Shown here in pieces: positions 1-5,241 of a DNA stretch of 5,945 nucleotides. The DNA lies in assembly GCA_937917475.1 (NCBI GenBank), contig CALDNF010000121.1, positions 1 to 5,945 of the forward strand. Reading direction: 5' to 3'. Under the pieces are notes generated by a model. The model was not told the origin of the DNA. It searched no databases and saw only the letters and a list, made by a program, of their open reading frames with translations. The stretch's first letter is position 1; each line of letters starts with the position of its first letter. Made by a program: the position numbers and the translations under genes. The DNA is from an uncultured Faecalibacterium sp. Its GTDB lineage: Bacteria > Bacillota > Clostridia > Oscillospirales > Ruminococcaceae.

Positions 1-146
1 GTGTTGGCATCGAGCGTGTCTTCCCCATCAACAGCCCCTTCGTTGAGAAGGTCACTGTTGTCCGCAAGGGCAAGGTTCGCCGTGCAAAGCTGTTCTATCT
101 GCGTGGCCGCACGGGCAAGGCTGCCAAGGTCAAGAGCGATATTTGA
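1..146 (+). CDS. rplS: 50S ribosomal protein L19 (C-terminal part, 5' end outside window)
   Basis: Read from base 3, the frame gives 47 residues ending at TGA 144-146. The text GIERVFPINSPFVEKV followed by VRKGKVRRAKLFYLRGRTGKAA is the characteristic C-terminal half of bacterial ribosomal protein L19, a 50S protein near the 30S-50S interface. Family members are about 115 residues long, so roughly the last 40 percent is present and the start lies upstream. Arginines in this stretch are only CGT or CGC and lysines only AAG, the codon bias of a highly expressed gene, unlike the lepB-yraN genes that follow. An intrinsic terminator begins 24 bases after the stop. In Firmicutes rplS is commonly followed by lepB-like and rbgA genes, as here. 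The longer frame opening at base 1 (GTG) is an out-of-frame shadow. Confidence 0.95.
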   Translation, partial: VGIERVFPINSPFVEKVTVVRKGKVRRAKLFYLRGRTGKAAKVKSDI

Positions 147-169
147 TGATCCCCGAATCAAACCGGGAG

Positions 170-200
170 AAAAGGGACAACTTGTTGTCCCTTTTTTCTT
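170..200 (+). terminator. Intrinsic terminator after rplS
   Basis: The arm AAAAGGGACAA (170-180) is perfectly complementary to TTGTCCCTTTT (185-195), with a four-base CTTG loop, giving an 11 bp stem. The right arm runs straight into a T tract (192-197, then CTT), the classic Rho-independent shape. The A run on the left arm means the structure could also work in the opposite direction. It should end most rplS transcripts, leaving lepB to read-through or to a weak promoter that I cannot identify in 201-260. Confidence 0.9.
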
Positions 201-243
201 TATCCGTCGGTCAGCGGCGGTAAACCGGTACAAAACTCAGATC

Positions 244-249
244 AGGAGG
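244..249 (+). promoter_or_regulatory. Ribosome binding site that decides the lepB start
   Basis: AGGAGG is a full Shine-Dalgarno match lying 11 bases before ATG 261. The in-frame GTG at 249 overlaps the last base of this motif and so cannot be its start. The encoded protein therefore begins MEEQKRSG, four codons shorter than the longest frame. Confidence 0.85.
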
Positions 250-260
250 TGTGCTGGGAT

Positions 261-827
261 ATGGAAGAGCAAAAACGATCAGGGGCGGAGCAAAGCGGTT
301 CGCCCATTGAGGGGCAGAATCTGCTGGAATGGTACGAGGCCCTGATCTCTGCTGCGCTGGTGCTGGTGCTCCTGTTTTCGTTCTTTTTCCGGATCATTCA
401 GGTGGACGGCGAATCAATGGTACCCACGCTGGACAATGGGGACAAGCTGATCGTCTGGGGTGCGGGCTATGAGCCGCAGCGGGGCGATATCGTGATCGTG
501 GACAGCTACACCAGTTACGGCAAGCCGCTGGTCAAGCGGGTCATTGCCAAAGGCGGCGATACCATCAGTATCGATTATTCCACCGGTGCGGTGACAGTCA
601 ACGGTAAGCTTTTGCAGGAGGACTACATTGCAGAGCCGACCTATCTTGGCTACGACGTGGAATTTCCGCTTACAGTCCCGGAGGGAACGGTGTTCGTTAT
701 GGGCGACAACCGCAACGCCTCGCTGGACAGCCGCTCATCCTATGTTGGCTGCATCGATGAACGTGATATTTTGGGCAAAGTGCTGATCTGCTTTTTGCCC
801 TTTTCAGATTTTGGAGTGGTAAAATGA
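261..827 (+). CDS. lepB: Signal peptidase I (type I leader peptidase)
   Basis: A 188-residue membrane serine protease that removes signal peptides from exported proteins on the outer face of the cytoplasmic membrane. A short charged N-terminus (1-22) is followed by a single hydrophobic anchor at about 26-46. The S26 family boxes then appear in order: GESMVPTL with nucleophile Ser52, RGDIVIV (74-80), LVKRVIAKGGD with general-base Lys92, and GDNRNASLDSR (148-158). The 40-residue Ser-Lys spacing and the single anchor match the short Gram-positive SipS/SipT type rather than the two-anchor E. coli LepB. ATG 261 is chosen over GTG 249 because of the AGGAGG at 244-249. The TGA stop overlaps the rbgA start by four bases (ATGA), implying translational coupling. 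Catalytic residues are intact and nothing suggests decay. Some annotators would name it sipS; other paralogues may exist elsewhere in the genome. Confidence 0.95.
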   Translation: MEEQKRSGAEQSGSPIEGQNLLEWYEALISAALVLVLLFSFFFRIIQVDGESMVPTLDNGDKLIVWGAGYEPQRGDIVIVDSYTSYGKPLVKRVIAKGGDTISIDYSTGAVTVNGKLLQEDYIAEPTYLGYDVEFPLTVPEGTVFVMGDNRNASLDSRSSYVGCIDERDILGKVLICFLPFSDFGVVK

Positions 828-1744
828 ACAATCAGGATACCCGGTTCGCAAACCAGTACACGATACAGTGGTTTCCGGGCCATATGACAAAGACCCTCCG
901 GATGATGGAGCAGGAGATCCAGCATGTCGACGCAAGCCTCGTACTGCTGGATGCACGGATCCCGCTTTCCAGCCTGAACCCGGAGATCGAGCGGATCACC
1001 GCCCGGAAACCCAAGCTCTACGCTTTGAACAAGGCGGATCTGGCCGACCCTGCCGTGACAGAGGAATGGATCCGATATTTCCGTGCCGCAGACGCAGGCT
1101 GTGTTGCTATCAGCGCAAAACAGAAGGGCGGCGCAAATGCGGTCAAAACAGCGATTGAAAAGGAGTTGGCCGGGCTGTTGGAACGCCGTCAGACCCGGGG
1201 CATGGGCGGAGCAAAGACTCAGGTGATGCTCTGCGGCATCCCCAACGTGGGCAAATCCACCTTCATCAACACCTTTGCGGGCTCGGCTCGTGCCAAGGCT
1301 GCGGACCGTCCGGGTGTGACCAAGGGCAAGCAGTGGGTCAGTACGGAAAAGTTTGACCTGCTGGATATGCCCGGCGTGCTGTGGAAAAAGTTCGATTCCA
1401 AGACGACAGCCTCCAATCTGGCTTTCATCGGCTCCATCAAGGATGACATTCTGGACGTGGAAGAGCTGGCGATGAATCTGCTGGACGAAGTGCGCCGGAA
1501 CTATCCCGACCTTGTGGCCCAGCGGTATAAGCTGGATGCCGAAACGCTGTCTCTGCCGCCTTATGAGCTGTTGGAAGCCATCGGCCGGAAGCGTGGCCTG
1601 CTGGTGCGGGGCGGCGAGGTCAACACCGAACGCTGCGCCGTTATGCTGGTGGATGAATTCCGTGCCTGCAAGTGGGGCCGCATCTCTCTGGAACGGCCTC
1701 CGCAGCGGGATGATCTTGCGGACTTTGCGGAGGATGACGAATGA
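824..1744 (+). CDS. rbgA: Ribosome biogenesis GTPase RbgA (YlqF)
   Basis: A 306-residue circularly permuted GTPase that acts late in 50S subunit assembly. The G motifs occur in the permuted order G4-G5-G1-G2-G3: NKAD (69-72), SAK (97-99), GIPNVGKS (138-145), GVT (164-166) and DMPG (181-184). The N-terminal WFPGHM box (16-21) carries the histidine (His20) that corresponds to the catalytic histidine of B. subtilis RbgA. The remaining C-terminal region (about 200-290) corresponds to the RNA-binding all-helical domain and ends in an acidic tail (RDDLADFAEDDE). The protein has about 11 extra residues before the WFPGHM box and a longer tail than the roughly 280-residue B. subtilis protein. The start overlaps the lepB stop (ATGA), with GGAG at 813-816 as a plausible ribosome binding site. 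Its place close to rplS fits a ribosome assembly role. Confidence 0.96.
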   Translation: MNNQDTRFANQYTIQWFPGHMTKTLRMMEQEIQHVDASLVLLDARIPLSSLNPEIERITARKPKLYALNKADLADPAVTEEWIRYFRAADAGCVAISAKQKGGANAVKTAIEKELAGLLERRQTRGMGGAKTQVMLCGIPNVGKSTFINTFAGSARAKAADRPGVTKGKQWVSTEKFDLLDMPGVLWKKFDSKTTASNLAFIGSIKDDILDVEELAMNLLDEVRRNYPDLVAQRYKLDAETLSLPPYELLEAIGRKRGLLVRGGEVNTERCAVMLVDEFRACKWGRISLERPPQRDDLADFAEDDE

Positions 1745-2385
1745 AACGGCGTTCGGACGAGGAAATATCGGCTCCTCTGTATGAATATGATGCGTCAGTC
1801 CGTGCCCAATCCGGCTGTTTTGCCGGTGTGGATGAGGCGGGCCGGGGCCCGCTCTGCGGCCCGGTCTGTGTGGCAGCCTGTATCCTTGATCCCGAAAACC
1901 CGGTCTATGGCATCAATGACTCAAAAAAGCTGACCGAGAAAAAACGGGAGGCTCTCTTTGACGAGATCGTGGAAAAAGCTCTGGCCTATAAGATCGTATT
2001 TGTAGGACCGGAGATCATTGACCGGGACAACATCCTCAACGCCACCATGGGTGGGATGCGGCAGGCTGTGGAGGGGCTGGACATCGTGCCTAATCTGGTT
2101 CTGGTGGATGGCAACCGCTGCCCGGCCGGGCTGACTATGCCGGCACAGCCGGTCGTAAAGGGGGATGCCACTAGTGCCAGTATTGGTGCGGCATCGGTGC
2201 TGGCGAAAGTCAGCCGGGACCGCTATATGCTGGAACTGGACAAACAATATCCCCAATATCAGCTTGCAAAGCACAAAGGGTACCCCACAAAACTGCATTA
2301 TGAGCTGATCGAGCAGTATGGCATCCAGCCGTTCTACCGCCGCAGCTTTTTGAAAAAACAGGGCTATTGGCCCGAGGGCAAGTGA
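1741..2385 (+). CDS. rnhB: Ribonuclease HII
   Basis: A 214-residue endonuclease that cuts the RNA strand of RNA-DNA hybrids and starts removal of single ribonucleotides misincorporated in DNA. The box GVDEAGRGPLCGPV (29-42) provides Asp31, Glu32 and the GRG substrate-recognition motif. Asp123 lies in LVDGNR and Asp160 in KVSRDRYM, completing the four metal-binding carboxylates of type 2 RNases H. The late box HKGYPT (178-183), with its conserved tyrosine, is also present. About 25 residues precede the catalytic core, which is short compared with the longer N-terminal domain of B. subtilis RnhB. The ATG overlaps the rbgA stop (ATGA at 1741-1744), and GGAGG at 1729-1733 lies 7 bases upstream, so the start is well supported. 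The rbgA-rnhB pairing is common in Firmicutes. Confidence 0.96.
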   Translation: MKRRSDEEISAPLYEYDASVRAQSGCFAGVDEAGRGPLCGPVCVAACILDPENPVYGINDSKKLTEKKREALFDEIVEKALAYKIVFVGPEIIDRDNILNATMGGMRQAVEGLDIVPNLVLVDGNRCPAGLTMPAQPVVKGDATSASIGAASVLAKVSRDRYMLELDKQYPQYQLAKHKGYPTKLHYELIEQYGIQPFYRRSFLKKQGYWPEGK

Positions 2386-2747
2386 TGGAATCGGCAGATC
2401 TGGGCCGGAAAGGGGAAGCCGTAGCGGCGCAGTATTATATCCGGCAGGGCTGCAAGCTGGTGACCCACAACTACCGGACCCGGATGGGGGAGATCGACCT
2501 GATCCTCCGGGAACCGGACGGAACGCTGGTGCTCTGCGAGGTCAAAAGCCGCAGTCCGGACCCTCTTTCCAGCCCGGCTTCGGCGGTGACACCTGCCAAA
2601 CAGAAAAAACTGATCCGGGCCGCAAAACTCTATCTTCAAACCACGGATCAGAGCGATGAACCGGTAAGATTTGACGTTGCTGAGGTAATGCCTCTTGACA
2701 GCGGACGCTGGATGGTACATATTATAAAGGGTGCATTTGAAGCTTGA
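2385..2747 (+). CDS. yraN: UPF0102 / YraN family nuclease-fold protein
   Basis: A 120-residue small protein of the UPF0102 (YraN) family, which has a restriction-endonuclease-like fold and no firmly established bacterial role. Visible signatures are the N-terminal LGRKGEAVAAQYY with Glu11, NYRTRMGEIDLI (29-40) with Asp38, the EVKSR core (52-56), KQKKLIRAA (72-80) and FDVAEV (97-102). Asp38, Glu52 and Lys54 form a PD-(D/E)XK-type active-site arrangement, so nuclease activity is possible by inference. ATG 2385 is chosen because it overlaps the rnhB stop by one base (TGATG) and has GAGGG at 2374-2378 six bases before it. TTG 2367 and GTG 2382 are in frame but less likely. YraN is often found directly after rnhB, as here, which hints at a nucleic-acid maintenance role. 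Length is normal for the family. Confidence 0.92.
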   Translation: MESADLGRKGEAVAAQYYIRQGCKLVTHNYRTRMGEIDLILREPDGTLVLCEVKSRSPDPLSSPASAVTPAKQKKLIRAAKLYLQTTDQSDEPVRFDVAEVMPLDSGRWMVHIIKGAFEA

Positions 2748-2842
2748 ATCGGATGCACTGGTGGGAAACGGCAGAAAATGGCCTTTGCCGCTGCCGTAAT
2801 ATGGGGCCAATGAGGGCCCTCTGGCGAAAAGGAGCAACGACA
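2748..2842 (+). promoter_or_regulatory. yraN-thrC spacer with two possible hairpins
   Basis: This 95-base gap has no clear promoter or T-tract terminator. It can fold: ACGGCAG (2768-2774) pairs perfectly with CTGCCGT (2791-2797), with a small GGC/GCC helix inside the loop. GGGGCC (2803-2808) pairs with GGCCCT (2815-2820), one pair being a G-U wobble. A competing hairpin could use GCCA (2806-2809) with TGGC (2822-2825). The second structure ends about 9 bases before the thrC Shine-Dalgarno. No T-box signature was seen. A regulatory role is only a possibility. Confidence 0.3.
2829..2834 (+). promoter_or_regulatory. Ribosome binding site that decides the thrC start
   Basis: AAGGAG lies 8 bases before ATG 2843. 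The reading frame stays open upstream as far as TTG 2744, with in-frame ATGs at 2753, 2801 and 2810, but none has a comparable Shine-Dalgarno. The family's N-terminus also matches a start at 2843. Confidence 0.8.
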
Positions 2843-4303
2843 ATGCATTTTTTCAGTACGAGAGACCGCAGCCGTATCGTGACCTCTTCGGAGGCCATCG
2901 CACAGGGCCTGTCTGATGAAGGCGGCCTGTTTGTTCCCGAGCGTTTTCCGCAGGTGGATGTAAAAAACATCTGCGGCATGGATTACCCGGTCATGGCTGC
3001 GGTGATCCTGAAAGAGTACCTGACCGATTATTCCGAGGATTTTCTGGCAGACGCAACGGCCCAGACCTATGGTGCTGCTTTTGGCGGCAAGGCCGGGTAT
3101 CTGGCACCGGTGTCCGAGGGCGTTTCGGCTCTTGAACTCTGGCATGGCCCGACCTGCGCATTTAAGGATTACGCTTTGCAGTTGATGCCAAAGCTTCTGG
3201 TGGAAGCAAAAAAGAATCTGGGCCGCACCGAAAAGACCCTGATCCTTGTTGCCACCAGCGGCGATACCGGCAAAGCTGCACTGGATGGTTATCACGATGT
3301 GCCGGGGATCGAGATCGCTGTATTTTATCCTACCGGCGGCACCAGCGAGATCCAGCGTCTCCAGATGGCAACGCAGGAAGGCGCAAATGTGGCGGTTTTT
3401 GCAGTGCGGGGCAACTTTGATGATGCCCAGACCGGTGTAAAGCGGGTGTTTGGCGATAAAAACATTGCTGCGCAGCTGGCCCAGCGGAACATCCGCCTTT
3501 CCAGCGCAAACTCGATCAACTGGGGACGTCTTGTACCGCAGATCGTTTACTATTTTGCCGCCTACGCTCAGCTGCTCAAGGCTGGAAAGATCGTTTTCGG
3601 CGACAAGGTGGATTTCTGCGTGCCGACCGGCAACTTTGGCGACATTCTGGCAGGCTACTATGCAAAGCAGATGGGTCTGCCGGTGGGTCGGCTGGTCTGC
3701 GCTTCCAATGAGAACAACGTCCTGACCGATTTTCTCACCACCGGTACCTATACCGCAAAGCGGGCGTTCTACAAGACCACCTCACCCAGCATGGATATTT
3801 TGGTGTCCTCGAATCTGGAACGTCTGCTTTTCCACGTTACCGGCAGTGATACTGAGGTTGCTGCCCTGATGAAGAGCCTGAATGAGACCGGAAGCTATAC
3901 AGTCCGGCCGGAGACGCTGGCGGTCATTCAGGAGAGCTTTGGCTGCGGCTGGAGCTCCGAAGAGCAGGTAGCAGGGGAGATCCGTGCCCGCTATGAGCAG
4001 GACGGCTACCTTTGCGACACGCACACGGCGGTAGCGTTCCATGTGGCAGAGCAGCAGAAGCGGGAGGGTGTGCCCATGGTGGTGCTGTCCACGGCTTCGC
4101 CCTTCAAGTTCCCCCGCAGCGTGCTGGAAGCTCTCGGCCACACCGCCCCGGAGAACGATTTTGCAGCCATGCAGGAGCTCGAAACCATTACCGGACATAC
4201 GGCTCCGGCAGGCCTTGCAGCTCTGCGGCAGAAAAAAGAACGGTTTGACGCTGTAATCGACCCGATGCAGATCGCTGAGGTGGCTCTGGGTTATCAGGCA
4301 TAA
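2843..4303 (+). CDS. thrC: Threonine synthase
   Basis: A 486-residue PLP-dependent enzyme that converts O-phosphohomoserine to threonine, the last step of threonine biosynthesis, in the cytoplasm. The N-terminus FFSTRD (3-8) with GLSDEGGLFVP (22-32) is typical of the longer (E. coli/fungal-like) threonine synthase class. HGPTCAFKDYALQ (101-113) carries the PLP Schiff-base lysine, Lys108. ATSGDTGKAA (137-146) and PTGNFGD (261-267) are the substrate and cofactor-phosphate loops. STASPFKFP (416-424) is a further family box near the C-terminus. Length fits that class. ATG 2843 follows AAGGAG at 2829-2834, so the open frame back to 2744 is not part of the protein. No other threonine pathway gene (hom, thrB) is in the window. 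The gene is separated from yraN by 95 bases and from the next gene by 45, so it may or may not share their transcript. Confidence 0.96.
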   Translation: MHFFSTRDRSRIVTSSEAIAQGLSDEGGLFVPERFPQVDVKNICGMDYPVMAAVILKEYLTDYSEDFLADATAQTYGAAFGGKAGYLAPVSEGVSALELWHGPTCAFKDYALQLMPKLLVEAKKNLGRTEKTLILVATSGDTGKAALDGYHDVPGIEIAVFYPTGGTSEIQRLQMATQEGANVAVFAVRGNFDDAQTGVKRVFGDKNIAAQLAQRNIRLSSANSINWGRLVPQIVYYFAAYAQLLKAGKIVFGDKVDFCVPTGNFGDILAGYYAKQMGLPVGRLVCASNENNVLTDFLTTGTYTAKRAFYKTTSPSMDILVSSNLERLLFHVTGSDTEVAALMKSLNETGSYTVRPETLAVIQESFGCGWSSEEQVAGEIRARYEQDGYLCDTHTAVAFHVAEQQKREGVPMVVLSTASPFKFPRSVLEALGHTAPENDFAAMQELETITGHTAPAGLAALRQKKERFDAVIDPMQIAEVALGYQA

Positions 4304-4348
4304 TACTGCCGCAGTCCGCCAGACCACAGAACAGGAGAATTTAGATTT

Positions 4349-5032
4349 ATGGCACTTTTTGTGCTTGGCGATACCCATCTTTCTCTGGGCGGCTCCAAGC
4401 CGATGGATGTTTTTCCGGGATGGAATAACTATGTTGAGCGGTTGGAAGCCAACTGGCGGAAACTGATCGGCCCGGAGGATACCATTGTGCTGGCGGGGGA
4501 TATCAGCTGGGCTATGCGGCTCACCGATACCCGCAAAGACTTTGCGTTTTTGCAGCAGCTTCCCGGGCAAAAGCTCATCATGAAGGGCAACCACGATTAT
4601 TGGTGGAGCACTGCCAATAAAATGAACGCCTACCTCAAAGCCGAAGGATTTGATACCCTGCACATCCTGCACAACAACTCCTACTCCGTGGAGGGCTATG
4701 CCATCTGCGGGACCCGGGGCTGGCTGTTCGATGTGGGAGAGCCTCATGACGAAAAGGTGATGAATCGAGAGATCGGGCGGCTGAAAATGAGTCTGGACGC
4801 AGCGGAGCCCGGGCTGGAAAAGCTGGTGTTTCTGCATTACCCGCCGGTCTATACCGGGACCAGTGCGCCCGAGATCGTGGCGACGCTGAACCAGTACGGC
4901 ATCAAGCGGTGTTTCTATGGACATCTGCACGGCAACGCCATCCGCTATGCGGTGCAGGGCGATGTAGACGGCATCCGCTATAAGCTTGTCAGTGCCGATG
5001 GACTGCGCTTTTGTCCATATCGTATCGTCTAA
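4349..5032 (+). CDS. Calcineurin-like metallophosphoesterase, substrate unknown
   Basis: A 227-residue cytoplasmic phosphohydrolase with the complete metallophosphoesterase metal-site set. The motifs are GDTH (7-10, Asp8 and His10), GDISW (50-54, Asp51), KGNHDYWW (79-86, Asn81 and His82), LHYPP (162-166, His163) and YGHLHG (190-195, His192 and His194). These should bind two metal ions in the active site. The overall text (KPMDVF near the N-terminus, GDISWAMRL, KGNHDYWW, and YKLVSAD near the C-terminus) resembles the clostridial predicted phosphohydrolases I associate with COG1768, recalled rather than searched. Its physiological substrate is not known to me. No signal peptide or membrane segment is visible. 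ATG 4349 has AGGAGA at 4333-4338, about ten bases upstream. It sits between thrC and tig with no visible terminator on either side, so read-through in both directions is possible. Confidence 0.9.
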   Translation: MALFVLGDTHLSLGGSKPMDVFPGWNNYVERLEANWRKLIGPEDTIVLAGDISWAMRLTDTRKDFAFLQQLPGQKLIMKGNHDYWWSTANKMNAYLKAEGFDTLHILHNNSYSVEGYAICGTRGWLFDVGEPHDEKVMNREIGRLKMSLDAAEPGLEKLVFLHYPPVYTGTSAPEIVATLNQYGIKRCFYGHLHGNAIRYAVQGDVDGIRYKLVSADGLRFCPYRIV

Positions 5033-5076
5033 GGACGGCGGCCCCCGGCAAAAATAACAAAAAGTCAAAATTTGGG

Positions 5077-5106
5077 CTGGCAATTGTGTCATGAGCGTGC
5101 TATAAT
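5077..5106 (+). promoter_or_regulatory. Sigma-A type promoter for tig (extended -10)
   Basis: TATAAT at 5101-5106 is a perfect -10 hexamer. TGC at 5098-5100 supplies the extended -10 TGn motif. CTGGCA at 5077-5082 matches four of six bases of TTGACA with an 18-base spacer; the extended -10 can compensate for this weaker -35. The expected transcript start is near 5112-5114, giving a leader of about 129 bases before the tig ATG. Confidence 0.8.
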
Positions 5107-5124
5107 AGTCTCTGACGCAATTGT
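5080..5124. repeat. Inverted repeat flanking the tig -10 box
   Basis: GCAATTGTGTCA (5080-5091) and TGACGCAATTGT (5113-5124) are inverted copies, complementary at 10 of 12 positions, with the other two able to form G-T pairs. The 21-base centre contains the TGn and TATAAT elements. The left arm covers the -10/-35 spacer and the right arm covers the likely transcript start. Each arm contains the palindrome CAATTG; a third CAATTG follows at 5131-5136. The position suits a repressor operator, but no known regulator motif is recognised. Confidence 0.5.
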
Positions 5125-5241
5125 TGCACCCAATTGAGCACACGCATCCCTGCATTTTGCAATACCATCGGATGCCGTGTGTGGTTGCAGAAGATGAAAT
5201 CATCAGAAGCAATAGAATTTTTGAGTGGAGGATAACCAAAA
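5113..5241 (+). promoter_or_regulatory. Structured 5' leader of tig mRNA (three possible stem-loops)
   Basis: Three hairpins can be drawn end to end. The first pairs CAATTG 5118-5123 with CAATTG 5131-5136 around a 7-base loop. The second pairs CACACGCATCC (5139-5149) with 5170-5181, giving 11 Watson-Crick pairs with one bulged C at 5176, and has a small TGCA-TTT-TGCA hairpin (5151-5161) in its loop. The third pairs TTGC (5185-5188) with GCAA (5209-5212) and GATG (5193-5196) with CATC (5201-5204), separated by an AGAA/AGAA internal loop and capped by AAAT. A short T run (5218-5222) follows, then the Shine-Dalgarno. No known riboswitch class is recognised. Energies were not computed. Confidence 0.45.
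5227..5231 (+). promoter_or_regulatory. Ribosome binding site of tig
   Basis: GGAGG lies 10 bases before ATG 5242, with AT-rich sequence between. It sits 13 bases after the third leader hairpin ends, so structure in the leader could plausibly influence ribosome access. Confidence 0.85.

Larger units (their letters stand above)
5033..5241 (+). other. Intergenic region carrying the tig promoter and leader
   Basis: These 209 bases hold no credible gene. The first part (5033-5075) has a C/G-rich patch followed by A-rich sequence, but no convincing terminator hairpin with a T tract for the metallophosphoesterase. Transcription from upstream could therefore run into tig. The rest holds a promoter (5077-5106), an inverted repeat spanning it (5080-5124), and a strongly foldable leader (5118-5213) before the tig ribosome binding site. 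The base composition is clearly more AT-rich than the surrounding genes. Confidence 0.75.

Noticed and set aside
201..260. TACAAA at 229-234 considered as a -10 box for the lepB cluster
   Set aside because: No acceptable -35 hexamer lies 16-18 bases upstream, and there is no extended -10 motif.
1..345. Frame opening with GTG at base 1 (114 codons)
   Set aside because: It crosses rplS in the wrong frame, then the terminator and the lepB start. The low-complexity, Arg/Ser-rich text has no family resemblance.
2748..2842. T-box or amino-acid leader in front of thrC
   Set aside because: The conserved T-box sequence, a specifier-like long leader and a terminator with T tract are all absent, and the short translated stretch lacks a run of Thr or Ile codons.
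2364..3295. Two minus-strand open frames (159 and 215 codons) opposite yraN and the thrC 5' part
   Set aside because: Both lie against confidently identified genes and have no recognisable motif or supporting start signal.
5033..5060. Possible terminator after the phosphoesterase (C/G-rich patch then A-rich)
   Set aside because: Only a three-pair GCC/GGC stem can be drawn, and it is followed by A rather than T on the + strand, so it does not meet the Rho-independent pattern.
5061..5076. GTCAAA near 5064, considered as a CtsR operator half site
   Set aside because: The CtsR operator needs tandem heptamers; only one partial copy is present.
5184..5222. Third leader hairpin plus T run considered as an attenuator terminator
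   Set aside because: The stem is AT-rich with a large internal loop, and the T run begins five bases after the stem, so it is too weak and badly spaced for a convincing intrinsic terminator.
3782..5239. A 485-residue open frame on the minus strand opposite the thrC end and the phosphoesterase
   Set aside because: It is antisense to two well-supported genes, runs into the tig leader, and its translation shows no recognisable domain. It is a shadow of codon bias on the coding strand.
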